From Leifsonia sp052114085 (GTDB taxonomy: Bacteria; Actinomycetota; Actinomycetes; Actinomycetales; Microbacteriaceae), in NCBI RefSeq assembly GCF_052114085.1, contig NZ_JBFREB010000001.1, forward strand, positions 310,001 to 374,000: a stretch of 64,000 bases of DNA. Direction: 5' to 3'. Made by a program: the position numbers and the translations under genes. Positions 9,357 to 18,103 of the stretch are shown here, one piece after another; positions within the stretch are counted from its first letter, which is position 1; every line of letters begins with the position of its first letter. Under the pieces are notes generated by a model, which ran no database searches, had not been told where the DNA came from, and saw only the letters and a program-made list of their open reading frames with translations.

Positions 9357-10371
9357 GCTGACCGCCGCGCCCGCTGGTTCGGTAGCCCCGGGGCCGATCG
9401 TGGAGAACGCGATCCGGCCCCGGCGGGCCCGCGCCGCCGGTTTCACCATCCTCCGGAAGGTCGGCGCCGCCGTGGTGGTGCTGTGGGGAGCGGCGACCGT
9501 CGCGTTCTTCGCACAGCTGGCGCTTCCCGGCGATCGGGCGACGACCATCCTGAACATCCGCGCCGGCCAGGCGCAGGCGCGGACCCCGGAGGAGCTGGCC
9601 CAGATCAATCAGCAGTACGGGTTGGCGAAGCCGGTGATCCTCCAGTACGTCGACTATCTCCGTGGCCTGGTCTCCGGCGACTTCGGTACGTCGTACCAGC
9701 AGTACCGCCCGGTGACCGCGATCATCGGCGAGCAGCTCGGCAGCACGCTGACGCTGTCCCTCCTCGCAATCGCGTTCGCGTGGGTGATCATGGTCGTCTG
9801 GGTGACCCTGACGGCCGGGCGCGGTCCGCGCGTCGGCGGAATCGGATCGACCGTGGATGTGGTCACGGCCGGTCTCCCGGCCTACTGGCTGGGAATCATC
9901 CTGCTGCTCGTGTTCGGCCTCGGGCTGCACTGGTTCCCGATCATCAGCGGCTCGTCCCCCGCCGGCATCGTGCTGCCCGCCCTCACACTGGCCATCCCGC
10001 TCGCCGGGTTCATGGCGCAGAGCGTGCGAACGGAGTTCGAACGCTCCCTGGACCAGCCGTTCGTCCTGTCGGCGCGGATGCGCGGGATGGGGGAGTGGGG
10101 GATCCGGCTGCGGCATGTGCTCCGGCACGCGGTCATCCCGGCGGTGACGCTCTCCGGATGGGCGCTCGGCGCGACCCTGTCGGGTGCGGTGATCGTGGAG
10201 TCGATCTTCTCCCGCCCCGGTGTCGGCTCGGTCCTGGTCAGCGCCGTGAACTCGCAGGACCTCCCGGTCGTCACCGGGATCGTCACCCTCGTGGCCGTCG
10301 TGTACGTGGCCGCCAACCTGATTGTCGACGTCGTCTACACCGTCATCGACCCGCGTCTGGAGTTGACATGA
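9334..10371 (+). CDS. ABC importer permease (DppB/OppB type)
   Basis: A 345-residue inner-membrane permease of the binding-protein-dependent transport family. The N-terminal span FTILRKVGAAVVVLWGAATV is followed by LPGDRATTIL and the OppB-type segment QINQQYGLAKPVILQYVDYL. The EAA-type coupling loop is near MRGMGEWGIRLRHVLRHAVI. The ATG at 9334 overlaps the binding-protein gene by 23 bases and has GGGAGG (9317-9322) upstream, so the two are translationally coupled. Confidence 0.92.
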   Translation: MTPTSSSELTAAPAGSVAPGPIVENAIRPRRARAAGFTILRKVGAAVVVLWGAATVAFFAQLALPGDRATTILNIRAGQAQARTPEELAQINQQYGLAKPVILQYVDYLRGLVSGDFGTSYQQYRPVTAIIGEQLGSTLTLSLLAIAFAWVIMVVWVTLTAGRGPRVGGIGSTVDVVTAGLPAYWLGIILLLVFGLGLHWFPIISGSSPAGIVLPALTLAIPLAGFMAQSVRTEFERSLDQPFVLSARMRGMGEWGIRLRHVLRHAVIPAVTLSGWALGATLSGAVIVESIFSRPGVGSVLVSAVNSQDLPVVTGIVTLVAVVYVAANLIVDVVYTVIDPRLELT

Positions 10372-11249
10372 CCGCTCTCGGCACGCCGCCCGCACCCATC
10401 GCGGCGCCCTCCACCGGCCCGACGCTCGGCGCACGCCTCGCCCGCGTGCCCTGGGGCCTGTACCTCGCAGTCGCGTTCGCCGTACTGCTCCTGGTCGCCG
10501 TGGTCGCGCCACAGGCGCTCACCACGCACCTGCCGACGGCGATCGACTACCAGGCGGCGCTCCAGCCGCCGAGCCTGGCGCATCCGTTCGGCACGGACGA
10601 ATCGGGACGCGACCTGTACACCCGGGTGGTCTGGGGAGCCCGCGACTCCCTGACGATCGGCCTCGGAGCGGCGGCGGTGTCCATCGGTCTCGCACTCGTG
10701 CTGGGAACCGCGGCCGCCCTCGGCGTCAAGCCCGTCGCGGTCGTGATCGACCGGTTCGTGGAGATCATGTTCGCCTTCCCTGCGCTGCTGCTCGCCCTTC
10801 TGCTGATCGCCATCGCCGGTCCGAGCGCCGCGACGCAGGTCTTCGCCGTCGGGATCGGCACTGCACCCGGTTACGCGCGCATGATCCGGGGGCAGATCCT
10901 CGGCGCGCGCGAATCGGGATACGTCGAGGCGGCGACCGCGCTGGGCCACTCCCGGTGGCGCATCCTCCGGGCGCACATCCTGCCCAACGCCCTGCGGCCG
11001 CTCGTCGCCGTGTTCGCCCTGTCGATCGGGCAGTCCATCGTCTGGGCGTCGAGCCTCTCCTTCCTCGGTCTCGGCGTCGCGCCGCCCGCCTCCGAGTGGG
11101 GCGCGTTGCTGGATGCGGGGCGGCAATACCTGACGACCGCATGGTGGCTCGTCGTCATCCCCGGGCTGGTGATCGTCGCTGTGGCGCTCGCCGCGACCAC
11201 CATCGGACGGCACATCCAGGCACGCCTGGAGAGAGGAGAGCGCTCGTGA
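10368..11249 (+). CDS. ABC importer permease (DppC/OppC type)
   Basis: A 293-residue second permease. The DppC family signature PFGTDESGRDLYTRVVWGAR is present near residues 75-95, and the EAA coupling loop reads ESGYVEAATALGHSRWRILR. There are about six membrane spans. Its ATG overlaps the preceding stop (ATGA at 10368-10371). The GTG of the ATPase gene overlaps its own stop (GTGA at 11246-11249), giving a tightly coupled operon. It forms the channel together with the upstream DppB-type protein. Confidence 0.92.
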   Translation: MTALGTPPAPIAAPSTGPTLGARLARVPWGLYLAVAFAVLLLVAVVAPQALTTHLPTAIDYQAALQPPSLAHPFGTDESGRDLYTRVVWGARDSLTIGLGAAAVSIGLALVLGTAAALGVKPVAVVIDRFVEIMFAFPALLLALLLIAIAGPSAATQVFAVGIGTAPGYARMIRGQILGARESGYVEAATALGHSRWRILRAHILPNALRPLVAVFALSIGQSIVWASSLSFLGLGVAPPASEWGALLDAGRQYLTTAWWLVVIPGLVIVAVALAATTIGRHIQARLERGERS

Positions 11250-12985
11250 GCATCGTCGAACGGGAGACCGCGGACATCGTCGAGGAGCTGGACTGGCCGG
11301 CCACGCGACTCCGGGTGCGCAACCTGCGGGCGGGCTTCCGCGTGAACGGCGCGCTGCGTCCGGTCGTCCTCGGGGTGAGCTTCGATCTGCGGCCCGGGGA
11401 GTGCGTCGCGATCGTCGGCGAGTCCGGTTCGGGCAAGTCGGTGACCGCACGCTCGCTGGTCGGGCTCGCCGGCCGTTCGGCGACGGTCGAGGCGGACGAG
11501 CTGACGATCCACCACGAGGATGTGCGCGCGTACACGTCCAGGCAGTGGCAGCGCATCCGGGGCCGAGACGTCGGCTTCGTGCTGCAGGATGCGCTGGTCT
11601 CGCTCGATCCGCTGCGCGCCGTCGGCCGCGAGATCGACGAGGCGCTGCGGCTGCACGGCTGGGGTAACCGCCGCGCACGGCGCGAACGGGTGCTGGAGCT
11701 GCTCACGCGGGTGGGTGTCCCGTTCCCTGCGGTGCGGGCGAAACAGCGACCGGATCAGCTCTCCGGCGGGCTCCGCCAGCGGGCACTGATCGCCTCCGCG
11801 ATCGCGCTCGACCCGGACATCGTGATCGCGGACGAGCCCACCACCGCGCTCGACGTCACGGTGCAGGCGCAGGTCTTGGACCAGCTCGAAGCGATGAAGG
11901 AGCGGGGTGCGTCCCTCATCCTGATCAGCCACGACCTGTCCGTCGTGGCTCGGCTGGCGGACCAGATCGTCGTGATGCGCGGCGGCGAGGTGCTCGAACA
12001 GGGTGCCGCGGCGCAGGTGCTCGGGGACCCGCAGCACGACTACACGCGTGCCCTCATCGCGGCGGTACCGAGCGAGGCGACACGCGGGCACGCCCTCACC
12101 CCGGGCGCAGCTCCCGTGACTGCAAAGGCGGCCGCCGGAGAGATCGTGCTGGAGGCCACCGACCTCGTGAAGCGATTCCACACTGCAGACGGGACCGTGA
12201 CGACCGCCGCCGACCACGTCTCGTTCGCATTGCGCGCGGGTGAGACGCTCGGCATCGTCGGCGAATCCGGTTCGGGCAAGAGCACGACGGCACGACTGGC
12301 GCTCGGCCTGGAGTCACTGGACGGCGGCGCCGTACGGCTGCTCGGTCAGCCGTGGGCGCCGCTGCCCGAGAGCCGCCGCCGCGGGCTGCGCAGCCGGATC
12401 GGCGTGGTGTACCAGGATCCGCTGAGCTCCTTCGATCCGCGCTGGAACGTGGAACGCATCCTGCTCGACGCGCTGCGCGCGGAGACCTTTGCATCGCCGG
12501 AGGAACGGCGGGAGCGTGTTCGCGAACTGCTCGACCAGGTGGGACTGTCGGAGGACGTACTGCCGCGATTCCCGCTGAAGCTCTCCGGGGGAATGCGCCA
12601 GCGTGTCGCGATCGCTCGTGCACTCGCGCCCCGCCCTGACGTCATCGTGCTTGACGAGGCCGTGTCGGCGCTCGATGTCACCATCCAGGCCCAGATCCTC
12701 GACCTCCTCGCCGGGTTGCAGCGGGAGTCGGGCGTCGCGTACCTGTTCATCTCCCACGACCTGGGCGTCATCAGCCACATCAGCGACCGGGTCATCGTGA
12801 TGAAGGATGGGGTGGTGGTGGAGGAGGGCACGCCGGAGGATGTGTTCGAACGCCCCGCGCATCCCTACACGCGTGCCCTGATCGCCGCCATCCCCGAGTT
12901 CGACCCCCAGCAGGCCCGCACCGCATCAGCCCGCACCGCATCAACCCCCGCCGTATCCACCCCGGAAAGGGAGACCGCCGCATGA
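11246..12985 (+). CDS. Double ABC ATPase of the importer (DppD-DppF fusion)
   Basis: A 579-residue protein with two complete nucleotide-binding domains in tandem, equivalent to DppD and DppF. Domain 1 has Walker A GESGSGKSVT, signature LSGGLRQRAL and Walker B IVIADEPTTALD. Domain 2 has GESGSGKSTT, LSGGMRQRVAIARAL and VIVLDEAVSALD. In domain 2 the usual DEPTSALD Pro-Thr is replaced by Ala-Val, but the catalytic Glu is kept. The C-terminus is a low-complexity Ala/Thr/Pro tail (about residues 555-575). The GTG start at 11246 follows GAGAGGAGAG. The next gene begins inside its last codon. Confidence 0.93.
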   Translation: MSIVERETADIVEELDWPATRLRVRNLRAGFRVNGALRPVVLGVSFDLRPGECVAIVGESGSGKSVTARSLVGLAGRSATVEADELTIHHEDVRAYTSRQWQRIRGRDVGFVLQDALVSLDPLRAVGREIDEALRLHGWGNRRARRERVLELLTRVGVPFPAVRAKQRPDQLSGGLRQRALIASAIALDPDIVIADEPTTALDVTVQAQVLDQLEAMKERGASLILISHDLSVVARLADQIVVMRGGEVLEQGAAAQVLGDPQHDYTRALIAAVPSEATRGHALTPGAAPVTAKAAAGEIVLEATDLVKRFHTADGTVTTAADHVSFALRAGETLGIVGESGSGKSTTARLALGLESLDGGAVRLLGQPWAPLPESRRRGLRSRIGVVYQDPLSSFDPRWNVERILLDALRAETFASPEERRERVRELLDQVGLSEDVLPRFPLKLSGGMRQRVAIARALAPRPDVIVLDEAVSALDVTIQAQILDLLAGLQRESGVAYLFISHDLGVISHISDRVIVMKDGVVVEEGTPEDVFERPAHPYTRALIAAIPEFDPQQARTASARTASTPAVSTPERETAA

Positions 12986-14406
12986 CCGAGCCGAAACAGC
13001 TGTTCGTCAACCTGTTCGAGATGGCCTGCGTGAGCCACATCACGCACGGGCTGTGGACGCTGCCGGGCAACAACCGGGAGCGGTTCGCCGACCTCGACTA
13101 TTGGCTCGAGCTGGCCCAGCTGCTGGAGCACGGCGGCTTCGACGGCATCTTCCTCGCCGATGTGATCGGCGCGTACGACGTCTTCCGGGGCGGTCCGGAG
13201 ACCGCGCTGCGCGAGGGCCTGCAGAGCCCGAACCTCGACCCGCTGCTGCTCGTCCCCGCCATGGCCGCAGTCACCGAGCGTCTCGGTTTCGGCGTGACGT
13301 TCTCGACCACCTACGAACCGCCGTTCGCGTTCGCCCGCCGCATGTCGACGCTCGACCACCTGACCAAGGGGCGCATCGGCTGGAACATCGTCACCTCCTA
13401 CCTGCCCAACGCCGCCCGCAACTTCGGCCTCGACGGGGAGATCCCGCACGACGAGCGCTACCGCTACGCCGACGAGTACCTCGACGTGCTGTACAAGCTG
13501 TGGGAGGGCTCCTGGGACGACGACGCCGTCATCGCCGACCGTGAGGCGGGCGTCTTCACCGACCCGTCGAAGGTGCGCTACATCGACCACGTCGGTGAGC
13601 GATTCCGGGTCGCCGGCCCGCACATCGTCCACCCGTCCGTGCAGCGCACCCCCACGCTGTTCCAGGCGACCGGATCGCCGGCGGGAATCGAGTTCGCCGG
13701 GCGGCATGCCGAGGTGGTCTTCACCGGAGGCCGTACGAGCGAGGAGTTCCGTCGCAACGCCGACGGGATGCGCGACGCCGCCGAGCGGCACGGTCGCGAG
13801 CGCGACGACATCCGCTTCATCGCGATGGCCGGCGTCATCGTCGGCCGGACGCAGGAGGAGGCGGAGGACAAGTGGCGGCTGTACCGCGAGCGCGCCAGCC
13901 TCGACGGCATCCTCGCGCACAGCAGCCTGCCCATCGACCTGACCGCGTTCCCGCGTGACATCACGGTGCGCGAGGCGCTGGCGCGCGCCGACTTCCCGGC
14001 GTCGAAGGTGCCGTACCTGCCGCTCGACACGACCGTCGGTTCGGCGCTCGACTTCATCAAGGCCGGACGGGATGAGCGGTTCCTGGTGGTCGGCGACCCG
14101 AAGACGGTCGCCAACGCGATCGAGCGTTGGCTCGACGAGGACGGCCTCGACGGCATCAACCTCCGGCAGTACCACTCGTTCGACACGGCCCGGGACTTCG
14201 CCGAGCTCGTCGTCCCCGAGCTGCGCCGCCGTGGACGGCTCCCGCAGGAAGGGGAGCAGTCCGGGACGCTGCGGGAGCGGCTCTTCGGGGCCGGCCGGAG
14301 CCGCCTGCCCGAGCGACACATCGGCGCGCGCTACCGCAATGGCGCCAACCTCGACACGCCGGTGCCGCCGCTGCAGCTGCAGTTCGAGCACGCGGCGTCG
14401 TTCTGA
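12982..14406 (+). CDS. LLM-class flavin monooxygenase, NtaA/SnaA/DszA family
   Basis: A 474-residue FMNH2-dependent monooxygenase of the nitrilotriacetate/dibenzothiophene-sulfone branch of the luciferase-like family; a separate flavin reductase must supply reduced flavin. Recognisable segments are GFDGIFLADVIGAYDVF, FARRMSTLDHLTKGRIGWNI, YRYADEYLDVLYKLWEGSW and the TLFQATGSPAGIEFA flavin/substrate region. The ATG overlaps the ATPase stop by four bases, so it belongs to the transporter operon. The likely role is oxidative cleavage of the imported compound (C-S or C-N bond). The substrate is unknown. Confidence 0.9.
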   Translation: MTEPKQLFVNLFEMACVSHITHGLWTLPGNNRERFADLDYWLELAQLLEHGGFDGIFLADVIGAYDVFRGGPETALREGLQSPNLDPLLLVPAMAAVTERLGFGVTFSTTYEPPFAFARRMSTLDHLTKGRIGWNIVTSYLPNAARNFGLDGEIPHDERYRYADEYLDVLYKLWEGSWDDDAVIADREAGVFTDPSKVRYIDHVGERFRVAGPHIVHPSVQRTPTLFQATGSPAGIEFAGRHAEVVFTGGRTSEEFRRNADGMRDAAERHGRERDDIRFIAMAGVIVGRTQEEAEDKWRLYRERASLDGILAHSSLPIDLTAFPRDITVREALARADFPASKVPYLPLDTTVGSALDFIKAGRDERFLVVGDPKTVANAIERWLDEDGLDGINLRQYHSFDTARDFAELVVPELRRRGRLPQEGEQSGTLRERLFGAGRSRLPERHIGARYRNGANLDTPVPPLQLQFEHAASF

Positions 14407-14411
14407 AGGGG

Positions 14412-14477
14412 GCCGCGGGAGCGATTCATCGACGATCGGACTCAATCCGAGAAGACCGTCCTGTTGGCTCCCGCGGC
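14412..14477 (+). other. Long inverted repeat, possible structured RNA
   Basis: GCCGCGGGAGC (14412-14422) pairs perfectly with GCTCCCGCGGC (14467-14477). Inside the 44-base loop, TCGGA and TCCGA can form a second small stem. The element sits directly after the monooxygenase stop and before the aldo/keto reductase. It could terminate or attenuate the operon, stabilise the upstream 3' end, or be a leader element of the reductase. There is no U-rich tract. Confidence 0.5.
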
Positions 14478-14533
14478 TGCTCCGTGCCTACCATCGCAAT
14501 GGCGACCTCGCCTCGTGATGTGAAGGGAACGAC

Positions 14534-15544
14534 ATGCAGTTCAGATACCTGGGCAACTCCGGCCTCAAGATTTCCGAGATCACCTACGGCAACTGGCTGA
14601 CGCACGGTTCCCAGGTCGAGAACGACACCGCCGCGGCCTGCGTCCGTGCCGCTTTGGATGCGGGCATCACCACCTTCGACACGGCTGACGTCTACGCGAA
14701 CACCGCCGCGGAGACGGTCCTCGGCGAGGCTCTGAAGGGGGAGCGCCGGCAGTCGCTGGAGATCTTCACCAAGGTGTTCGGGCCGACCGGCCCGAAGGGT
14801 CACAACGACGTCGGCCTGTCCCGGAAGCACATCCTCGAATCCATCGACGGCTCGCTCTCGCGGCTGCAGACGGATTACGTCGACCTGTACCAGGCGCACC
14901 GGTTCGATTTCGAGACGCCCCTCGAGGAGACGATGCAGGCGCTCGCCGACGTCGTCCGGCAGGGCAAGGCGCTCTACATCGGTGTGAGCGAATGGACCTC
15001 CGATCAGCTGCGCGCCGGAGCGGCGCTCGCGAAGGAGCTCAACATCCAGCTGATCTCGAACCAGCCCGAGTACTCGGCGCTGTGGCGTGTGATCGAGGCG
15101 GAGGTCGTGCCGGCCTCGAAGGAGCTGGGCATCTCGCAGATCGTCTGGTCCCCGGTCGCGCAGGGCGTGCTCAGCGGCAAGTACCGTCCGGGTGCGCCGC
15201 TGCCCGAGGGCAGCCGGGCGACCGACGAGAAGGGCGGCGCCGGTGCCGTCAAGCGCTGGCTCACCGACGACGTGCTGACCCGGGTGCAGGACCTCACCCC
15301 GATCGCTCAGGAGCTCGGCCTCACCCCGGCGCAGCTCGCCGTGGCCTGGGTGCTGCAGAACGACAACGTCGCCGCGGCGATCATCGGCGCCTCCCGGCCC
15401 GAGCAGGTGGTCGAGAACGTGAAGGCCTCCGGCGTCACGATCCCGGCCGAGCTGCTGGGTCGCATCGACGAGGTGCTCGGCGGCGCCATCGAACGCGACC
15501 CGAAGCACACCAGCACGCGGTCGCCCCAGACGCGCGAGGCGTAG
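14534..15544 (+). CDS. Aldo/keto reductase, KCNAB/YghZ-like
   Basis: A 336-residue NADPH-dependent oxidoreductase with the (beta/alpha)8 fold. The catalytic tetrad is visible: Asp and Tyr in TFDTADVYANTAAE (about residues 48-60), Lys in IFTKVFG and His in LYQAHRFD. The cofactor-binding C-terminal region includes AIIGASRPEQVVEN. It belongs to the AKR branch related to potassium-channel beta subunits and YghZ. It is on the same strand as, and close behind, the ABC-monooxygenase operon, so it may reduce an aldehyde released by the monooxygenase; the structured gap leaves this open. The ribosome binding site is GAAGGGAACG. Confidence 0.92.
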   Translation: MQFRYLGNSGLKISEITYGNWLTHGSQVENDTAAACVRAALDAGITTFDTADVYANTAAETVLGEALKGERRQSLEIFTKVFGPTGPKGHNDVGLSRKHILESIDGSLSRLQTDYVDLYQAHRFDFETPLEETMQALADVVRQGKALYIGVSEWTSDQLRAGAALAKELNIQLISNQPEYSALWRVIEAEVVPASKELGISQIVWSPVAQGVLSGKYRPGAPLPEGSRATDEKGGAGAVKRWLTDDVLTRVQDLTPIAQELGLTPAQLAVAWVLQNDNVAAAIIGASRPEQVVENVKASGVTIPAELLGRIDEVLGGAIERDPKHTSTRSPQTREA

Positions 15545-15565
15545 GTCGACGCGCGAGGCGTAGGT
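15529..15565. repeat. 18-base direct repeat across the reductase stop codon
   Basis: GACGCGCGAGGCGTAGGT occurs at 15529-15546 and again at 15548-15565, one base apart. The first copy contains the TAG stop of the aldo/keto reductase. It looks like a small recent tandem duplication. The rest of the gap to about 15900 has no convincing gene. Confidence 0.7.
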
Positions 15566-15904
15566 TCGGCCGCCGAGACGGGGATGGATCGCGTGGTCGA
15601 GCGAATCGTCACCCGGCCACGATCGGTGTGGCTGACCGAGCAAAGAACCGGATATCGAGCGCGACCCGCCCATTGAGCCTGCGGTGCCGGCGCCGGTGAC
15701 CGCATTGTGTCCGGTTCCACGAAGCGGTAATCCGCCCGGAGGCGGAAGTCGTTGCCTGGAACCAGCACGCCGTGAGGATCCGCTTCACTGGTCGTGACGG
15801 CCAAGTCCACGAGGGCTGGGATGATGAAGGTTCTGGGTCCTTCTCGTTGTTTTTGGCGGCTGGGACTCTTCTTTTTGTCTGGCCAGCTTGAGGGGGTGCC
15901 CGCG

Positions 15905-17044
15905 GTGGGTGGGTTTGAGGTGGAGGTATCCGACGGCGGGAGTGGAGCGGTTGGACGGTCGTGGCGGGCCAGCAGGGGCGCGCTCGGCGGGCGGGTGGCG
16001 CTGGTGCTGGTGGGGGCGGTGGTGTTCGGAGTCCTCTCGTCGTTGAGCAACGGCGGTAGTTCGGGGTTTACCTACGTGCTGAACTCGGGATGGTCGTGGG
16101 CGGCAGTAATGATGCTGGCCGGCTGGGTCGTGCACGGCGGTGTCGTTGGCGCGTTGGTCAGTACCGCGGTCGGCGTGTGCGCTGCCTTCGTGTTCTACAC
16201 GTGCGAGATCCTGCGCTTGGGCACGGGCGCAGACCTCATAGCGGCGCTGCATGACCCGAGCGTGCTGTCGCGGACGGCGCCGTGGGCGCTGATCGCGGTC
16301 CTGCTTGGCCCGGGCCTGGGTGTGCTGGGCGGGCTCATGCGGGTACCTCGTGTCGTCGGGTTCCTCAGCATGCTGATCATCCCAGTCGGGGCGAGCCTCG
16401 AGATGGTGTGGGTGCCGTTGTGGGACGTGAACGCGGAAGGCCCGCAGCTGTTGATCGCACAGGTGCTCACGTGGGTGGCGGCACTGGTCGTCGTGGTGCT
16501 GGCCACGCTGAGGCTCGTGCGGGATCTGCGGAGACCTGCGCCGGCGGATCGTCATGGTGTCCGTGAGCTGCTTGGTGTAACCCGCGCGGCGCGGTGGTTC
16601 TCGGCGGTAGCGGTGGCCGCCGCGGTGGTGATCGGGATCGGCTTTGGCTTCTACGTCCAGGTCGCGAATTCGCACCCGTGGCAGGCCGGACTATCGACAA
16701 CCCAACAATCAGCGGACGGGATCATCGCAGGCCAGGTGACCGGCCCGCACAAGCCATCCGACCCGACACTGACGATTCAACCCGGTCGCACACTGTTCCG
16801 CACCTCGGACGCGCTTCCCGCGGGAACACAGCAGGTGATCATTCCGCAGGGCCGTCGGACAACCTTTCTGCCTGACGTGCAGTATGTGATGTTCATCCAT
16901 AAGACCGCGCAGGGCTGGTCGCTCATCGATGCCCGGGATGCCGTGTACCGGGTCACCGATGACGGCACACTCGCCCCAGCGATCAGCGGGTCGCCCCTCC
17001 CCGCCTGGGTGACCACCGATCTGGGCGTCAGGCCAGCCTCCTAG
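15905..17044 (+). CDS. Uncharacterised multi-spanning membrane protein
   Basis: I do not recognise this protein. From the GTG at 15905 it has 379 residues. Around seven hydrophobic segments fill residues 30-275: GRVALVLVGAVVFGVLSSL, then two in the next 70 residues, then pairs near 145-180 and 195-220, and WFSAVAVAAAVVIGIGFGF at about 245-265. A soluble, probably external C-terminal domain of about 110 residues follows (IIPQGRRTTFLPDVQYVMFI). The start is uncertain: an in-frame GTG at 15794 and ATG at 15821 would add up to 37 residues, but GAGGGGG at 15890-15896 is well placed for 15905. The 15.8-15.9 kb stretch upstream is unusually T-rich. Confidence 0.6.
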   Translation: MGGFEVEVSDGGSGAVGRSWRASRGALGGRVALVLVGAVVFGVLSSLSNGGSSGFTYVLNSGWSWAAVMMLAGWVVHGGVVGALVSTAVGVCAAFVFYTCEILRLGTGADLIAALHDPSVLSRTAPWALIAVLLGPGLGVLGGLMRVPRVVGFLSMLIIPVGASLEMVWVPLWDVNAEGPQLLIAQVLTWVAALVVVVLATLRLVRDLRRPAPADRHGVRELLGVTRAARWFSAVAVAAAVVIGIGFGFYVQVANSHPWQAGLSTTQQSADGIIAGQVTGPHKPSDPTLTIQPGRTLFRTSDALPAGTQQVIIPQGRRTTFLPDVQYVMFIHKTAQGWSLIDARDAVYRVTDDGTLAPAISGSPLPAWVTTDLGVRPAS

Positions 17045-17107
17045 CCGACGTCGCCACCCATCGGCCCGCAGCCTCCATAGTGGATCAAACCGGACTAGCG
17101 TTCGGAT

Positions 17108-17671
17108 ATGTCCGTTGAGGTGCTTCCGGCCACCGGCCGTTGGGACGACTTCGCCGCCTTCATGGTGCCGCGCAAGCCGGGTGGCGGCGGGTGCGTCTGC
17201 ATGTCCTATCGCGATGCCCGCCTGGCAATGCCGGAGCGGATCGCCTACATGCACGCCGAGTGCTCGACGGAGCCCGGACCGGGAGTGCTGGTCTATGTGG
17301 ACGGAGCCGTCGCGGGCTGGTGCTCGGTCGCTCCGAAAGACACCTACCGGCGGCTGATGAACTCCCGAACCATCCCGCACCTCGACGGGGAGCGCGGGCC
17401 GTGGTCGATCGTGTGCTTCGTGGTCCGGGCCGGGTACCGGAAGCGCGGGCTCATGCACGACCTGCTCGACGGCGCCGTCGAGCACGCGCGCGCATCCGGC
17501 GCGACCGTCGTCGAGGGGTATCCGGTCGAGACCGCCGAAAAGGTGGATCAGATCAGCGGCTACGTGGGAACGGTGCGCCTGTTCGAGGCGCACGGCTTCT
17601 CCCGCGTCCAGCCGACGGAAGCGCACTCGGGTGGCTCACGTCGCTGGATCCTCCGGCGCGAACTTCAGTGA
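17108..17671 (+). CDS. GNAT-family N-acetyltransferase
   Basis: A 187-residue acetyl-CoA dependent acetyltransferase. The central GNAT core is visible: VDGAVAGWCSVAPKDTY (beta 4 region), WSIVCFVVRAGYRKRGLMHD (motif A, acetyl-CoA phosphate binding by R-x2-G-x-G/A-like residues), then LLDGAVEHARASGATVVEGY. The C-terminus LFEAHGFSRV matches the final strand. It resembles the uncharacterised GNAT group with an N-terminal GGCVCM cysteine pair at about residues 27-33. It is monocistronic, convergent with ridA. The acceptor is unknown. Confidence 0.85.
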   Translation: MSVEVLPATGRWDDFAAFMVPRKPGGGGCVCMSYRDARLAMPERIAYMHAECSTEPGPGVLVYVDGAVAGWCSVAPKDTYRRLMNSRTIPHLDGERGPWSIVCFVVRAGYRKRGLMHDLLDGAVEHARASGATVVEGYPVETAEKVDQISGYVGTVRLFEAHGFSRVQPTEAHSGGSRRWILRRELQ

Positions 17672-17675
17672 GGGG

Positions 17676-18059
17676 TCACTGCCCGAGGTGCGCGGTCATC
17701 ATGATCGACACCAGCACGCCCGGCAGCTCGACGCCGAGCTTGGTCACCGCTCGCGCGGGCGGTTCGGTGGTGAAGACCTCGGCGTAGGCCTCGTTCATTC
17801 CGGCGAAGTCGGCGGGGTTCGTCAGCAGCACGGTGACCTGTGCGACATCGTCCAGGGTGGCTCCGGCCGCCGCGAGGACCGCCGCGCAGTTTCGCAGAGC
17901 CTGCCGGGTCTGCGCCTGGATCGTCGCACCCGCGAGCGCCTTGGTCGCCGGATCGGTGCCGGTCATACCCGACACGTAGACCGTCTGACCGGCCCGCGTT
18001 CCCTGACTGTAGAACGGGGAAGCCGGCGCCTGATCCGTCGTGATGACCTGCTTCGCCAT
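17676..18059 (-). CDS. ridA: RidA/YjgF-family enamine/imine deaminase
   Basis: A 127-residue cytosolic protein that hydrolyses reactive enamine/imine intermediates, for example 2-aminoacrylate from pyridoxal phosphate enzymes. Visible family features are the N-terminal APASPFYSQGTRAGQTVYVS, the central QTRQALRNCAAVLAAAG, and the C-terminal PPARAVTKLGVELPGVLVSI with the Arg that binds the carboxylate. The ATG at 18059 is chosen because the longer open frame upstream has no family similarity. panD lies upstream on the same strand. Confidence 0.92.
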   Translation of the reverse strand: MAKQVITTDQAPASPFYSQGTRAGQTVYVSGMTGTDPATKALAGATIQAQTRQALRNCAAVLAAAGATLDDVAQVTVLLTNPADFAGMNEAYAEVFTTEPPARAVTKLGVELPGVLVSIMMTAHLGQ

Positions 18060-18103
18060 GCGCTGACTGTAGCGCTGGGGCGTCGAGCGCAGGAAGAGTC
18101 TCG

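Noticed and set aside
7647..9608. 653-residue minus-strand open frame.
   Set aside because: It mirrors the ABC binding-protein gene, has shadow-like composition, and the plus-strand product has a lipobox and family motifs.
15545..15810. Minus-strand frame with protein-like stretch PHGVLVPGNDFRLRADYRF near 15740, considered as a gene remnant.
   Set aside because: It is short, has no start or recognisable family, and could be chance; kept only as a low-level oddity of this gap.
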